A DNA stretch of 64,000 nucleotides, taken from positions 118,403 through 182,402 of the forward strand of contig CATLJY010000157.1 of NCBI GenBank assembly GCA_949987705.1, given 5' to 3'. Position 1 is the first letter of the stretch. Each line of letters opens with the position of its first letter. This stretch comes from Thereva unica. Taxonomy: Eukaryota; Arthropoda; Insecta; Diptera; Therevidae. Under the pieces are notes generated by a model. It worked only from the letters and a program-made list of their open reading frames with translations. It had not been told where the DNA came from and made no database searches. The translations under genes were made by a program, and so were the position numbers. Below are positions 21,946-32,120 of this stretch, piece by piece.

Positions 21946-24900
21946 ATGGCCGACAAGCTCCTGAAAGTTTCCAAATTAACAGTCCAAATGGTCCCCCTGT
22001 TTTCTGGCGGGCAAAGCCCGACCCTAGCGACCGAGCTAAAAATATTTATAGACTGTTGCCGTTGTGTATTACAATGCCTTACAGAAGAGGAAAAGGCGAT
22101 TTTCGTACAAATTTTCCCTACAAGACTTCGAGGTGAAGCCTATCAACTAATAGCCTCAAATCAACCAGCTTCCTTCGAAGAAGCTGAAAGGCTCCTCAAT
22201 AGGACTTACCTTCCAAGGAAAACGTACCAAGAACTGGTAGGCAAACTAATCAAACTTCACCAGTTTCCTTTAGAACCTCTTACTACCTACATAAATAGGA
22301 TAAAACAACAACTCACTTTATGCGTGGACTCAGCTACTCTCAAATATGGTGCAACAGCGACCCCAGTTACAGCGCAATTGGAAGATTTCGCCAAAAATGC
22401 CCTAAGCAGAGGAGTAACAAACCCTCATTTAAGCCAGTATTTGCTGGCAGCGGGCGAAGATGGCCTAGATAATTTAATACAAAAGGTCCTTGACATGGAG
22501 AGACTCCAGCAAATTACACTGAACGTGCATGCACAACATCAAATGGCTCAAATGCCCCAAGGTACCCAAACCTATGTCGTGCCTAAACCGAGTCAAAGCA
22601 TCCTCGCCTCACAATTAGGCCTGAACGGTCTCCATTCCACACCCACAGAGAATAATATACTGCCGAACCCCATACCGCCACAGACAATACCAAACACCGC
22701 CATCACTCCACTTAATACCACTCCTAGCGGTTACAACACTCCATATCACACTGCTTTTAGTAGCCATTTATTTTGCTCTCCTGAGGGTCTCTCAGAAAAT
22801 ACTCCAATATTACAGGCGACACTCGTAACGTCAGCACCTCAAATATTACCAGGGAACCTAGAAGCGAAAGTCTCATGCAGTTATTGCCGGAACAAGGGAC
22901 ACACATATATAGACTGCATCAAAAGGAAAAACACCCCTTTCTGTATCATTTGTAGGGCCACTAATCATGATGCGCGAGATTGCCGACGCCTTCAAGAACG
23001 TACACAACCAAATTTCCCTAACAGCGTCAATTTTCAAGAACAGCGCACTAATCACAATAGCAGTGAGCCCTCTACGAACAATAATAACCGGTATCAGAAC
23101 CACCAACAGCTGCATCCCCGCCAACAACCGTCAAACAGCCTAAGTCAGGCGAACGGTAACACCCGAAGGATATTTAATATCCGCTTCATGTGTGACTTTT
23201 GCGGAAGGCGCGGCCACAAAGTGGACGACTGTCGAAAAAGACAGAGTTGGGAGTCCTCACAAAGGGGAGACTTCTCACTATCTGAACCAGGATGCCCTGG
23301 TTCGACCATAATTAATGAGAGTAAAATAAACGACGCACCTCAGACGTCCATAAACAGTGACCCACTGGTCAACCTTCCACTTGATATAAGCCTAAACGGC
23401 AATGCCCAAATAATAGTGGACACAGACTCTGAGGTTAATATTCTAAAAACACATAAGCTCAAGGATCCCAACCTATCAGATCCGACCAAAAAATGCACAT
23501 TTCAAACACCATACGGCCAGGGAAAAACATTAGGGAGCTGTCAGGGGAATTTCATTCTCAACGCCCCCCTCCCATGCACCTTCCAAATTGTGCAAAATAC
23601 GCCAGAAATCCCTAACGATGGCCTGTTAGGAAACGACTTTCTTTCCAAACATTGTAACGTCGAAGGCCCAAACAAAACACTGCGATTTCCTCGCACGGAA
23701 ATCAACCCAGTAGAAATTGCAATTCCATTACGCAATGGGTCCGCCAAGTCAAACACTAGAGAGCAGCAGGAGCAAACCCAAACTAGGGAATCTCAACTCG
23801 TAGTAGCCGAGATAAACCCCGGTGGTGTCTCCCAGGTAGCCTCAGAGAGGAATACCAGCTGCCTATCTCTAGATGGCTCAAGGTTGGAAAACAACTCCAA
23901 CGACTATGAGACCAATTCAGGCAAATATAAGGTGGCATTGGAGAAATCCATTCGCCTACCAAGCCGATCTCAAATGGTGGTTCCAATTCCACTAAGGTTA
24001 GAGGAGGAAATGCTCTGTGAATCTTACGAGCCGAGCGAAGGAGTATTCCCAGCCAATACCCTCTTACCCTCTGGAACAAGCACAGTGTCTGTTGGCTTTC
24101 TTAATGTTAACACCCAACCAGAAGTCCTGACGAGCCTAACTCCCACGCTCGCCCCAACAACAGACTACACTACCAATCAACTTGCCCCCAACAACAACCC
24201 TAAGCCTCCAACGAATGCTAATGACGAATGTGAGTATCTTACAGGCTCTGGTCTCAGGAACGCCAGTACCCCATCGTCATCTAACGCAAGGCTCCAAAGT
24301 ATACCCAACAATGGCGCAATCCCGCACGGTATACCCAAGGGAAAACGGGCAAAAGTGAAGTTGGTAACGAAAAAAGAGGAAATCGATTTCCTACGCCATC
24401 TGAGATATATATTTCCGGACCATGAAGATCCAGACCTTGAGCGCGAAACGCGCCTCAAACAACTTGACGAGGAACTCAGCCTCGACCACCCTCTAATCGC
24501 CGAAGAGAAGCGGTCCATACGGGACCTATGTTACGAATATTCCAACATATTCCACTTAAAAGGGGACAAGCTCACTTACACGGAAGCTCTACGATATGAG
24601 ATCCCCATGGTCTACGACCAACATATTAACCAAAAAATGTATAGATTTCCTGAGACGCAAAGGCAAGTCATAAATGACCAACTAAGAGAAATGTTGGACA
24701 ACGATAGTGTTCAACCCAGTAAAAGTCAGTTGAACTTACCCCTACCAGTGTTCCCTAAACAACCGGGCCTCAATGGTGAGAAAAAACTGCTTAAGAATTA
24801 TGTCCTCACAGGCCTGCTACTCTTCAAATGTTTCATTTATCTAGACGGTATCGTCATCTACATTAAAAACTTTGTGGACTACCACTGTAAAGTACGAAGA

Positions 24901-24981
24901 GCCTTTGAGCGATTGAGAAAAAATAATCTCAAATTACCCCCGGAAAAATGCCAATTCCTCCGAAAAGAAGCGGTTTACTAG
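21946..24981 (+). CDS. Gag-protease-partial RT polyprotein of the LTR element (1,011 aa), defective
   Basis: The start ATG sits in a favourable context (GCCATGG) and is the first ATG for over 1 kb. Residues 1-200 are capsid-like. Three CCHC knuckles (CX2CX4HX4C) lie at 311-324, 333-346 and 416-429. A retropepsin-like region follows with DTDS at 492-495, where DTG or DSG is expected, and GLLGNDFL at about 559. A linker leads to the start of an RT near residue 840. The RT has lost a large internal block: after the fingers region it jumps to [10 protein letters not shown], where the catalytic YxDD reads YLDG (965-968). The frame stops at 24,981. Gag could still be made. Protease and RT should be inactive. 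Fusion of gag and pol in one frame is unusual for errantiviruses, which normally frameshift. Confidence 0.85.
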   Translation: MADKLLKVSKLTVQMVPLFSGGQSPTLATELKIFIDCCRCVLQCLTEEEKAIFVQIFPTRLRGEAYQLIASNQPASFEEAERLLNRTYLPRKTYQELVGKLIKLHQFPLEPLTTYINRIKQQLTLCVDSATLKYGATATPVTAQLEDFAKNALSRGVTNPHLSQYLLAAGEDGLDNLIQKVLDMERLQQITLNVHAQHQMAQMPQGTQTYVVPKPSQSILASQLGLNGLHSTPTENNILPNPIPPQTIPNTAITPLNTTPSGYNTPYHTAFSSHLFCSPEGLSENTPILQATLVTSAPQILPGNLEAKVSCSYCRNKGHTYIDCIKRKNTPFCIICRATNHDARDCRRLQERTQPNFPNSVNFQEQRTNHNSSEPSTNNNNRYQNHQQLHPRQQPSNSLSQANGNTRRIFNIRFMCDFCGRRGHKVDDCRKRQSWESSQRGDFSLSEPGCPGSTIINESKINDAPQTSINSDPLVNLPLDISLNGNAQIIVDTDSEVNILKTHKLKDPNLSDPTKKCTFQTPYGQGKTLGSCQGNFILNAPLPCTFQIVQNTPEIPNDGLLGNDFLSKHCNVEGPNKTLRFPRTEINPVEIAIPLRNGSAKSNTREQQEQTQTRESQLVVAEINPGGVSQVASERNTSCLSLDGSRLENNSNDYETNSGKYKVALEKSIRLPSRSQMVVPIPLRLEEEMLCESYEPSEGVFPANTLLPSGTSTVSVGFLNVNTQPEVLTSLTPTLAPTTDYTTNQLAPNNNPKPPTNANDECEYLTGSGLRNASTPSSSNARLQSIPNNGAIPHGIPKGKRAKVKLVTKKEEIDFLRHLRYIFPDHEDPDLERETRLKQLDEELSLDHPLIAEEKRSIRDLCYEYSNIFHLKGDKLTYTEALRYEIPMVYDQHINQKMYRFPETQRQVINDQLREMLDNDSVQPSKSQLNLPLPVFPKQPGLNGEKKLLKNYVLTGLLLFKCFIYLDGIVIYIKNFVDYHCKVRRAFERLRKNNLKLPPEKCQFLRKEAVY

Positions 24982-25170
24982 GGTCACATATGCTCTAGAA
25001 AAGGAGCCTTACTAGACCCCAGAAAAACGGAGCGCGCTCAAAACTTCCCAGCGCCCCGTTTAATTAGGCAAATGCAGTTTTTCCTGGGCCTCTCTAATGA
25101 CAAAAAATTCATGATTAATTTCTCCAAATTAGTCCGCCCTAGCAAATTTACTACGAAAAGGTATTAAATT
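24982..25170 (+). pseudogene. RT thumb/connection remnant
   Basis: Directly after the stop at 24,981 the translation continues in RT style, with a GHICSRKGALLDPRKTE segment and then QMQFFLGLSN and INFSKLVRP. These are the conserved post-YxDD motifs of gypsy-type RT. A stop follows near 25,165. RNase H and integrase, which should come next, are absent. Confidence 0.75.
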
Positions 25171-25185
25171 ACCCGGGACCTCCAA

Positions 25186-25695
25186 ATGCGAATAAGCATT
25201 TCAGGCAATAAAGTCCTCTCTAGTCCCCCCCTCCACTACTCATACCCAGATTCATATGATCCATATGAACTCCAAATTAATCTCCTGTTCTTGTTACCTA
25301 ACCCTGTAAATGACCGCAAGCGAGTTTGGACCCTTGACAAATACAACCTAACATGGGAGCGCACTCACACCCATTCCACAGCCGCCATCTCACTCAGCGG
25401 CACCCTACTACTGGTACTCATAGGGTATACATGCTACAAATTCATACCGTTACTAGCGGCTATGACCCGCTCCACATGTGCCAGAAGGCCTCGAAATACA
25501 TGTCCTTCGGAGGAGAGAACCGCCCCCGAGAACCTAACGTCCCCCAGCGAGGGCCTGATACCACCCAAGCCTGCACAAACAACAGTATCAATAGAGACAA
25601 TACCTGGGCCTCTAAGTAGATCCCACACATTACCAAGGGCCTCTTCCATACAATTAGTACAACCAGGGCTTGGAACCCCAATAACCATAGGGTAA
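25186..25695 (+). pseudogene. Env-like C-terminal remnant of the LTR element
   Basis: A 169-aa frame has a single strongly hydrophobic segment (about residues 64-90, containing LSGTLLLVLIGYTCYKF) followed by a hydrophilic, Pro/Ser/Thr-rich tail. This matches the layout of the transmembrane anchor and cytoplasmic tail of an errantivirus envelope protein. The position between pol and the 3' LTR supports that. No signal peptide, furin-type site or ectodomain is present, so it is a truncated remnant without expected fusion function. Confidence 0.6.
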
Positions 25696-25870
25696 ATCGG
25701 ACCGCCATACACCACGCCTCATTATAGTGCGCTTTCACGCCTCACTCTGCCAACCCATCTTCATAAAAAAGGATCTAAGAGATCGCCAGAAAAATCTCAC
25801 TTGCGTACGTCAATCAAACTCCCCCTAGTTCGCAAAACGAACCCAAAACATTCACACAAACTATCCAAAC

Positions 25871-25910
25871 AGAGAATCGCTCTACTAACTACGTTTCGTA
25901 GCGATTCTCT
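25871..25910. repeat. 11-bp-stem hairpin before the polypurine tract
   Basis: AGAGAATCGCT (25,871-25,881) pairs perfectly with AGCGATTCTCT (25,900-25,910) around an 18-nt loop. It ends seven bases before the polypurine tract. No poly-U tail follows. Its role is unknown. Confidence 0.75.
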
Positions 25911-25916
25911 TATTCC

Positions 25917-25929
25917 AGGGGGGAAGGAA
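25917..25929 (+). promoter_or_regulatory. Polypurine tract of the LTR element
   Basis: AGGGGGGAAGGAA lies immediately before the 3' LTR (TGTTAC). This is the expected plus-strand primer site. Confidence 0.9.
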
Positions 25930-27085
25930 TGTTACATACAGAATTTCTAAGGGTCTCGGTGAGAAACGAGATCCTTAGACAAATTCTCTTACCCCTTCAT
26001 ACAGGGAGCCTTTTACAACAAATTCGCAATGAATTTGATGCAATATGAGTTCCCTGTGAACAACAAATCCTAAACGGAAAATAATTATCTAATTTCCATT
26101 TTCAAATGTACAAAATTCCTTAACGGACAAATCTTCAACGTACAAAAATCCACTTCAACAAATGTAACATTCTCAGACGCAACCTGATCGCGTTTATTTT
26201 TCACAAGCTTTTCTGGCCAATAAAAAACAAAAAAGACATCCACGGGAGGAACGTAACTTTACCCACCCGATCTAGCGCAATTTGCAATGCAAGGTAAGCA
26301 AGTTGCGCAGGTGGGAAAAAGTTCAAGGGCGCGTTTCTCCCAGCCTGAGGCAAATTTTCCTTGCCACCACCGGCGGGTGGCGATTTTAATTAATTGAGTG
26401 TTTTTTGAACTACCATCCGCGGCGGGCGCGTCCCCGAATTATGAAAATTTTTATAAGCAAAAAGTTCTAAGTCAGAGTGTGTTGTTTAACGATCAAGCGC
26501 GGCGGGCGCGTCGCCGCTATTATTAAAAAAGTTTTCCCTGGACTACGATCCGTGGCCGGCGGACAAAAAGAGTTATTTCGATCGCGGCGCATCATAATTA
26601 AATAAAATAATTTAAAAAACGCGGTCGGTGGAGGACACGCTGGCAACGTGGCGGTTGCTTCGGCACCGTGGCGGCTGCCAGTAGTTTTTAAGTTAAAAAA
26701 CAGATAATAAAAATTTAAAATTAATTAATAAAAGTAAAAAATAATTTTTATGCTGTGACTAGTAAATATAAAAAACATTGTGACTAGTGAATATAAAAAA
26801 AAAAAAAAAAAAATTAAATTAATTATAAATTGAAATATATATCTATTTTGTTGTTTGTTAAAGCTAAGAGAAAATAAAATAAAATTGTGTTCAAAAATAA
26901 TTACTGTGAGTGATGTTTTTTTTATAACAATTGTGAAATCATTCAGTAAGAATGATATACATATGAAAGATTAAACAACAAAAAATAAGAAATAAAAGAG
27001 TGTTGTTTTTTAATACAACAATTGTTTTTTACGTTTGAGTGTTTCGTCGATTTTCTTAAAAAGAGTGTTGTTATTTTATACAACA
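25930..27085 (+). repeat. 3' LTR (1,156 bp), uninterrupted
   Basis: It runs TGTTACATACAG to ATACAACA and is near-identical to the non-inserted parts of the 5' LTR. It preserves the empty target sites of the MITE and of element II. AATAAA occurs near 26,874, a plausible polyadenylation signal. Confidence 0.95.
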
Positions 27086-27089
27086 GAAG
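27086..27089. repeat. Target-site duplication GAAG (right) of the LTR element
   Basis: Second copy of the duplication seen at 14,643-14,646. Confidence 0.95.
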
Positions 27090-28609
27090 CATGAGTTGTA
27101 TTTTCTTATATTGGACTGAAAATGCTTTGCTTCTCTCGAATTTCCTTCGAGAAAAGTTCGTAGGGGCTCAGGAGGATCAAGTAATGGCGGCAGTCGAACC
27201 TTACCTCCACTACAACACATACTTTCAGTTTCTCCTTTCCATTTCTTTGCCTCACAATGCTGGCACGAGATGCACATTGACCCTATCATGCATGCAGGAT
27301 CAGAGGCATAATCTTCTGATGGGCTATAGTTAAAGGCCTGATTTTTAAAACTTCTCCACAACGAAACTCGAACGGCAGCTGTTCTAGTTCTATTTCTCTG
27401 CTGTCTCGCATCTCTTGCAAGGGTGTCCTCAACTTCTCTTCTGCTTTGATGTGAGTCTGCATCCTGTTGCTGTCTCGCCTCTCTTTCAGAGGTGTCTTCA
27501 GCTTCTCTTCTTCTTCTTTGTATTTGTGCATTCTTATGCAGTCTTGCCTCTCTTTCAGAGCTATCTTCAGCTTCTCTTCTGCTTCGATGGGAGTCTGCGT
27601 CCTGTTGCTGTCTCGCCTCTCTTTCAGAGGTGTCTTCAGCTTCTCTTCTTCTTCTTTGTATTTGTGCATTCTTATGCAGTCTTGCCTCCCTTTCAGAGCT
27701 ATCTTCAGCTTCTCTTCTGCTTCGATGTGAGTCTGCGTCCTGTTGATGTCTCGCCTCTCTTTCAGAGGTGTCTTCAGCTACTCTTCTTCTTCTTTGCACT
27801 TGTGCATTCTTATGCAGTCTTGCCTCTCTTTCAGAGCTGTCTTCAGCTTCTATTCTGCTTCGATGGGAGTCTGCGTCCTGTTGCTGCCTCGCCTCTCTTT
27901 CAGAGGTGTCTTCAGCTTCTCTTCTTCTTTTTTGCACTTGTGCATTCTTATGCAGTCTTGCCTCTCTTTCAGAGCTGTCTTCAGCTTCTCTTCTGCTTCG
28001 ACGTGAGTCTGCGTCCTGTTGATGTCTCGCCTCTCTTTCAGAGGTGTCTTCAGCTTCTCTTCTTCTTCTTTGCACTTGTGCATTCTTATGCAGTCTTGCC
28101 TCTCTTTCAGAGCTGTCTTCTGCTTCTCTTCTGCTTCGATGTATGTCTGCGTCCTGTTGCTGCCTCGCCTCTCTTTCAGAGGTGTCTTCAGCTTCTCTTC
28201 TTCTTCTTTGAACTTGTGCATTCTTATGCAGTCTTGCCTCTCTTTCAGAGCTGTCTTCAGCTTCTCTTCTGCTTCGATGTGACTCTGCGTCCTGTCTCCG
28301 TTTCGCCTCTCTTAGAAGGTTGTCTTCCGATTCTCTTATTCTTCTATCTATTTGGCTTTGGCTTTGTAGTCTTGATTGTCTGTCGAGCGTACTTTCAGAT
28401 GCTCTTCTTCTTCTTGCGATTTCTCTGTGATGTTCTAATCTTAATTCTCTGTCAGGTGTACTCTCAGTTCCTCTTCTTCTTTTTGCCCTTTCCCTGCTAT
28501 GGCGTAACCTAGATTCCCTATTTTGGGTAGTTTCAGCTTCTTGTATTCTTCTGTCTCTTGCTCTTCTTGCTTTTCTTTGCGACGCATAGTTTCTTTTCGT
28601 TGTTGGCAT
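27086..28609 (-). pseudogene. Helitron copy 1 transposase, N-terminal part
   Basis: This minus-strand frame starts at 28,609 (MPTTKRNYASQ) and encodes about 508 residues that match the N-terminus of the intact 1,801-aa protein. It then runs five codons into the 3' LTR and stops. It includes the Arg/Glu-rich 46-residue repeats and the Cys-containing segment CISCQHCEAKKW just before the break. Alone it lacks all catalytic motifs. The plus-strand frame 27,415-28,512 is a shadow of the repeats. Confidence 0.9.
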
Positions 28610-29743
28610 ATTGAATTTCCTCCAAAAATTAAAAACCTAACGCTAGTAACTGAACCTATTCACAAATACTATGTTTTCTTTCACGGGGAAGCTAAACAGT
28701 AATAAACTAAATAATAATAAAGGAAATAAGCTAAATAATAATAAACTAAATTAACAAATGAACCAAAGAATACAACCTGACTGATACTACAACAACAATA
28801 ATAAATTACAGTTATAAAAATAAAATATTTAAAAAGAATATGCAAACCAATTTGTTTGCAATTGCAAATCATTAAAGTGTACTTACTTTCTCAAATACAC
28901 TGTAATTGTTTAAAAAAACACTGGCACTGTTAAACTTTTAAAAATTAAAACAAACACCACCAGGCTAATGTAAATTTTTTTCTATCACATAAAAAAAACC
29001 AAAAAATTATTTAAAAAAATAACACTTGTACGGATAATAACCAAATACCATCGTGTTCAATTTTAAATTGAGGATATTTCTAAAATAACTGATATTTAAA
29101 TACTCGTACCATAACATATCTGATGTTACCAATTCATTCAGGATGAAACAGGAAAATCCCTCTTTTTTATTGCTTTGCACCCTTTCCTAATAACTCAATG
29201 TAAAAAACAAAAACCCAGGGAACAGGTAAAAAACTTCGAGGGAATGCAGTCCGTTAATTTTATTACTTTGTATGCCTACCGGAAACGTATCATAAAAACT
29301 CAGTTTCTGAAAATTTGCTTTACTACTTTTGCTGCCGTATTTGATGTTTTACCTTTTTTCTTCCGACAGTATTTTTTTCAGGCCTTTCTGAGATTTGAAA
29401 AAAAAAATAATTTTAAACCAGAATTGTCTAATCTTTCAATTGGTGGCATTAATAATGTTCTACGATATACATTAGCCGAGATATCAGGCGTAGAGCGTAA
29501 AAAATGGTGAAAAATCGTACTAATTAATTAATTAAAAAAAAACTAATCAAAATAGCGAAAAACGGAAACTTACTTCCACCTTCTGGGGTATCCATGCATC
29601 TACAAAAAAAAATTCAGATTTTTATCTCTTCTAGTTTGGCTACAATGCGTGACGGTACGCACAAGCAGACACACAGATACACAGACACACAGATACACAG
29701 ACACACAGACACACAGACACACACTTTCCTTTATTAATATAGA
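28610..29743 (-). other. 5' non-coding region of Helitron copy 1
   Basis: Upstream of the transposase ATG and near-identical to 55,294-56,427. It holds an AT-rich stretch and, near the 5' end, a GTCTGTGT-type simple repeat (29,660-29,725). A 111-aa frame on the opposite strand (29,175-29,510) is present in both copies but lacks a recognisable domain. Promoter elements cannot be assigned. Confidence 0.75.
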
Positions 29744-29762
29744 AGATGAATAAAGTTTATTT

Positions 29763-30666
29763 TTAAAGAAAATTATAAATATTACTATCCCAACTATGGT
29801 CAGGGCTTTCGGCGGTAGTGTTTGCCCGCTGAATTGTGTTCACGGCTGGCACATTGGATTGTGAAGCAGTTGGTACTGCACTATATGACGTTGAAGTTAA
29901 CGAAATGTTACTGTCGTTTGGAAACCTGCGAAAATGGCTCTCGGTCCTCTTTAGCATTTTCTTCGTACTCAGCGTCAGCAAATATGTCCGCTATTTTTCT
30001 CTTTACCATTATCTGCCTTGTCTTCCTAAACGTTTTCAAAGTTTTGGCATAACTTTGAAAAAGCAATTCTGTAGCATCTTTTTCCTCTTTTTGTTGATGC
30101 CTTCTCTCAAAGTAGTTCACCACTTTATCTACATTACTCATATTTTTCCGAGAATAATTTTTTGGTTGAATTTACCTATTTTTGGTGGCGTCGTATTCTC
30201 AGTTCGTTGTGGTGTATTCTCTATGGATATAGAACATGAATCGCCCTCTTTTCTGGTAACATTTGAGACAGTGCTACACAAATTAATATGTGAAAAAAAG
30301 AAAAAATATACTGTTATAAGTGCAATTAATACTCTTGGGAAAGAAGATCACGTTTTAAAAAACTCATCATTTCCATGAACGCCCACTTTCTCTTTTTCTC
30401 ATTTCCTTGCCCCGTGGTTTTCCATTTTTCGAAATCTTGACGTAAGTGTCTCTTAAATTCTTCCACTTGGTTTTTGCTACTCCTGTGTTCAAAAGGTTAG
30501 TTTTAAAGATGTTTCAAAAGAATTTTTGCATATCAACTTCATCCAACCCACATTCCTCTGCAACAAGTTTCCATGCTTTTTGCTTTTCTCCATTGTCTTT
30601 ATACGATTTATCACTCAAGCCGTATAAAACAGGGTACCTTTTTACACATTCTATTAATTTTTCCAT
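29763..30666 (-). pseudogene. MADF/BESS-type protein gene, decayed
   Basis: On the minus strand a MADF-like domain starts at 30,666: MEKLIECVKRYPVLYGLSD, then an AWKLVAEECGL segment, then (after an in-frame stop) KTKWKNLRDTYVKISK. A further frame break follows. A Ser/Thr-rich stretch ends at a possible GTAAAT donor near 30,167. Then a BESS-like motif appears, ATELLFQSYAKTLKTF (30,141-29,908). One more shift near 29,930 leads to a Ser-rich tail stopping at 29,763. MADF-BESS proteins are sequence-specific DNA-binding regulators, and MADF/Myb genes also occur in PIF/Harbinger elements, so host or TE origin is open. Helitron copy 1 begins 20 bp past the stop. Confidence 0.7.
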
Positions 30667-30699
30667 TGCAGACCTTGTTTTCATTCAAGAAATAATTAT

Positions 30700-30900
30700 G
30701 AAATGTGATATTTACCGCTGGCGGCGACGGCAAAATTTGGTTTTGAGTAATCTGGAATTTTGCCGCGCGGCGGAATTTATCCTTGCCGTGCCGCGCCGCT
30801 TCTGGTGTGAATCACAGATTCATTTTTCATGTACAAATCGCTTAACGGCAATCGCGCCGCGCCGCGCCGCGTTAGGTGTGACCCGGGCTTTAGACTTCTT
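30700..30900. repeat. GC-rich CCGCGCCGC-containing stretch upstream of the MADF gene
   Basis: In an otherwise AT-rich setting, CGCCGCGC blocks recur near 30,762, 30,800 and 30,860, together with a TAGGTGTGACCCGGGC edge near 30,874. GTGTGA...CCGGGC edges with GCGGCGC interiors resemble the ends of insect MITEs, so this could be the TIR/promoter region of a transposon carrying the MADF gene. No matching opposite end was found. Confidence 0.35.
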
Positions 30901-31074
30901 TAGGGTTTCATGCATTTTTCTCTCATAAATTTTTCAAAATCCTGACATAATCCATGGAAACATTCTCCTTCTGAAGATCTACGAATCTACGAGCTGTAAG
31001 ATGACATCGGGCATTATATTCACGTTTCAGCTGTCAATAAGAACGTGATATGACGGAATTTTCACAATTTTCTG

Positions 31075-31371
31075 CTACTGATTTACTCTCCCCGGGCATT
31101 CATTCGAGCGCATACAAAGCAAAAATTCACTGTCAGGAAAGTAGTAGGAGCCAAAGAACGTAGGAGCGAATGGACCCTCATAAATCTTGGCAATGTCCTT
31201 TTCTGAGGGATCATAAATACTTGAAAGCTTGAGTCCTGGCAAATGTGTTTGCAAGGAACTAATGTGCTGAAATGTGTTTCGCCTGTTGAGCACAGCGCTG
31301 AACAATACAAGGATGAGTAGGATGGAAAACTTTGACAGTGGGAGTTGATTCCTGAATTGAAGAGAGCTCAA
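31075..31371 (-). CDS. Possible first exon of a membrane-anchored enzyme (P450-like?), partial
   Basis: A 98-aa minus-strand frame begins with a short hydrophilic segment and an N-terminal hydrophobic anchor (SKFSILLILVLFSAVL), then NRRNTF, then a Pro-Gly turn (HLPGLKL). Anchor, basic stop-transfer and LPG are the usual start of microsomal cytochrome P450s, and the later YYFPDSEFLL is loosely CYP4-like. The frame passes a CCCGGGGAGA|GTAAAT donor-like site near 31,088, fitting a first coding exon. No downstream exon was found before the MADF remnant. The heme-binding region is not in the window. This is weak evidence; it may be chance. Confidence 0.25.
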   Translation of the reverse strand: MSSLQFRNQLPLSKFSILLILVLFSAVLNRRNTFQHISSLQTHLPGLKLSSIYDPSEKDIAKIYEGPFAPTFFGSYYFPDSEFLLCMRSNECPGRVNQ

Positions 31372-32120
31372 GGACGAAGGTCGAAATTTGTAGCAGCAAC
31401 AAAGAAATACACTTTCAGATGTGTTTGGTGGCTACTTTGATAAAAGTCCCATTTCTAGATCAGCGTCGCGTTGTTAAGGTAAGTTTTACGAAGTCTACAC
31501 ATGCGAGGTCGGTGTCAATCCCATGGGGTTAAAAATCTCATCGGGTTCTTAATAAAAAATGAATATAAACAAGGTAATGGCTTCTTTCCTCCGACCTTGA
31601 TGCAGTCATGTGAGATGAAAAATATTCGTATTAATGACTGCATAGAAATTCGCAGCAGCAAACAGCTCCTTGGGACGCAATTGTCAGGTCACAACTTTCC
31701 TCATGGCACAAGCTAAATTATTTGATCCTTCCGTCAGTATGGAACTCCTAATTGCGACCCCATAATTTTATTTATCCAAAGCTTCCGTTGGGTTTACTTT
31801 TTCTGCTAATTGTATCCTGCCCTAATAGTGATTACCAATAAATTCGCAATTCCCAGTGATATTTTGTCGGTTTTGTTCGCTTTTTAGAGCTTGGATGGTG
31901 GACCCAACTTCGGTATAAGTTAATCAACACAATTTAGTTTCATCTTCTGACACAAGAAAGAATGGGCAGGATATTTGTGGATGCTATGAGTACAGGCACG
32001 TAAATGATTGGAACGAACTTCCGAAAATAATTAGTACGACCCCAAGAAAAAATAAAGCTATTAACAATGAACCTTAATGAATAAATCATTTTGGGTAACG
32101 TTAACCCAGATTATGATGCT
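31372..32120. other. No supported gene
   Basis: Short frames only (for example 31,501-31,716), without domains or repeats that I can recognise. Confidence 0.5.

Larger units (their letters stand above)
14647..27085 (+). mobile_element. Errantivirus/Ty3-gypsy-like LTR retrotransposon, internally deleted, nested inside Helitron copy 1
   Basis: The order is 5' LTR (with two nested insertions), PBS, long leader, gag-protease-RT frame, RT remnants, env-like tail, polypurine tract and 3' LTR. A 4-bp duplication GAAG flanks the whole. LTRs start TGTTACATACAG and end ATACAACA. The PBS TGGCGCAGCCGG fits the serine-tRNA type used by insect errantiviruses. RNase H and integrase are missing, the protease reads DTD and the RT box reads YLDG. 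The element therefore cannot be autonomous in its present form. The two LTRs differ at only a few bases, so insertion was recent. Confidence 0.93.
10235..29743 (-). mobile_element. Helitron copy 1, split by an LTR retrotransposon
   Basis: On the minus strand the element begins TCTATATTAATAAAGG (29,743 downward) and ends at CTAG (10,238-10,235), followed by T. Twelve bases of palindrome, GCGTTGCAACGC, lie about 13 nt before the CTAG. These are the hallmarks of a Helitron 3' end. Removing the 12,439-bp LTR element and one GAAG leaves about 7,066 bp, matching the 7,068-bp intact copy at 55,294-62,361. The base before the 5' TC here is T rather than the usual A. The rolling-circle transposase gene is interrupted between its N-terminal third and the Rep-helicase. 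Confidence 0.93.

Noticed and set aside
21005..21974. Long minus-strand frames (up to 311 codons) rich in Tyr, Ile and Phe
   Set aside because: They arise from the 10-bp CATATATAAA array read on the opposite strand. A repeat whose minus frames lack stops gives this automatically. No protein family is implied.
27415..28512. Plus-strand 365-codon frame, with a mirror at 56,525-57,622
   Set aside because: It is the antisense of the 138-bp coding repeat of the Helitron transposase. It is present in both copies only because the copies are near-identical.
29175..29510. 111-codon frame conserved exactly at 55,527-55,862
   Set aside because: Conservation reflects recent duplication of the whole Helitron. 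There is no domain, and it lies antisense in the 5' region.
29660..29725. CACAGACACACAGATA array considered as a CRISPR-like repeat
   Set aside because: It is a simple GT/CA-type microsatellite inside the Helitron 5' end, has no spacers and occurs again in copy 2.
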